Below the pieces are notes generated by a model. That model worked only from the letters and a program-made list of their open reading frames with translations. It did not search any database and was not told the origin of the DNA. From positions 1 through 6,382 of the forward strand of contig CALQKQ020000227.1 of assembly GCA_943331195.2 (NCBI GenBank): a DNA stretch of 6,382 nt, in the 5' to 3' direction. Position numbers and translations under genes: made by a program. The stretch's first letter is position 1. Each line of letters opens with the position of its first letter. This document shows positions 5,962 to 6,382 of the stretch, one piece after another. The DNA is from Akkermansia muciniphila. Lineage in GTDB: Bacteria > Verrucomicrobiota > Verrucomicrobiia > Verrucomicrobiales > V1-33.

Positions 5962-6382
5962 ATGAACTGGTGGCAATCGATTCTCATTGGGCTGGTTGAA
6001 GGACTGACGGAATATCTTCCGGTTAGTTCGACGGGGCACATTTTATTGACGCAGAAGCTATTGGGGTTGCCGTCGACGGAGAGTTCCAAGGCGTTTGCGG
6101 TGGTGGTGCAGGTGGGGGCGATTTTGGCGGTGGTGGGGCTGTATTTTCAGCGGAGCCGGAGTTTGGTGGAGGGGTTGCTGGGGAAGAATCGGGAGGGGTT
6201 GCTGTTGCTGCGGAACATCATGATTGCGTTTTTGCCGGCGGTGGCGGTGGGCTTGCTTTTTGAGAAGCGGATCGACCAGTATCTTTTAGGGCTCTGGCCG
6301 GTGACGGCGGCGTGGTTGGTGGGAGGGGTGGCGATTTTGGCGGTGGCCTGGTTTAAGCGCAATGCGGCACCGGGGGCGCGCC
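5962..6382 (+). CDS. uppP: Undecaprenyl-diphosphatase UppP/BacA, C-terminus beyond the window
   Basis: The frame runs open from the ATG at 5962 to the window edge: 140 codons of a protein usually about 265-280 residues long, so the second half is missing. UppP is a multi-pass membrane phosphatase that converts undecaprenyl diphosphate to undecaprenyl phosphate, recycling the lipid carrier for peptidoglycan and other envelope polymers. Its activity is linked to bacitracin resistance. The N-terminal signature is unmistakable: LVEGLTEYLPVSSTGH (11-26), with Glu13, Glu17 and His26 matching the catalytic glutamates and histidine of the family. FAVVVQVGAILAVV (45-58) corresponds to the E. coli FEVVIQLGSILAVV. 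A charged loop, QRSRSLVEG and KNREG, precedes the next helices at about 85-100 and 111-129. The conserved arginine motif of the second half lies outside the window. The gene starts 61 bases after the protease stop, so read-through is possible, but no functional link is established. Confidence 0.95.
   Translation, partial: MNWWQSILIGLVEGLTEYLPVSSTGHILLTQKLLGLPSTESSKAFAVVVQVGAILAVVGLYFQRSRSLVEGLLGKNREGLLLLRNIMIAFLPAVAVGLLFEKRIDQYLLGLWPVTAAWLVGGVAILAVAWFKRNAAPGAR

Noticed and set aside
6375..6382. GGCGCGCC (AscI-type) palindrome exactly at the window end
   Set aside because: The same octamer occurs inside lemA at 3551-3558, so it is natural in this composition and not evidence of a cloning junction.

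Overview
The window looks like chromosomal DNA of a GC-rich, Gram-negative-type bacterium. Verrucomicrobiota is my best guess, from the LemA/long-M48 pair, the HTTM-like membrane protein with its small anchored partner, and the near absence of Shine-Dalgarno sequences. That assignment is an impression, not a proof. There are no rRNA or tRNA genes, CRISPR arrays, insertion sequences or phage genes. Most of the window is ordinary gene content. The least explained part is the two-gene unit at 1776-3173.

Left part, minus strand (1-1722). A truncated ORF with a possible export signal runs off the left edge (107 down to 1). A non-coding gap of about 250 bases (108-354) holds only weak hairpins and short GC-rich direct repeats. 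It is followed by a RidA-family enamine/imine deaminase gene (735-355). Upstream of ridA lies a class I SAM-dependent methyltransferase gene (1689-775; a TTG at 1722 is an alternative start). The two are 39 bases apart in the same direction and are probably co-transcribed.

Right part, plus strand (1776-6382). Divergent from the methyltransferase is a tight two-gene unit with a 3-base gap: a small membrane-anchored protein of unknown function (1776-2264) and a multi-pass membrane protein resembling the HTTM / vitamin K-dependent gamma-carboxylase superfamily (2268-3173). After a 126-base gap with a weak candidate promoter comes a LemA-family protein (3300-3899), then a long M48 metalloprotease with four predicted membrane helices and a helical, TerB-like C-terminal extension (3984-5900). 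LemA next to an HtpX-like M48 protease is a recurrent bacterial pairing. The window ends inside uppP/bacA (5962 onward), encoding undecaprenyl-diphosphatase, the only gene here with a convincing Shine-Dalgarno sequence. From 1776 rightward every gene encodes a membrane or envelope protein, so this side reads as an envelope-maintenance neighbourhood, though only the LemA-M48 link has family-level support.

A property of the whole window is extreme strand asymmetry. The plus strand is G-rich whichever strand is coding: plus-strand genes use G-ending codons and minus-strand genes use C-ending codons. This fits a replication-strand bias with the plus strand as leading strand.
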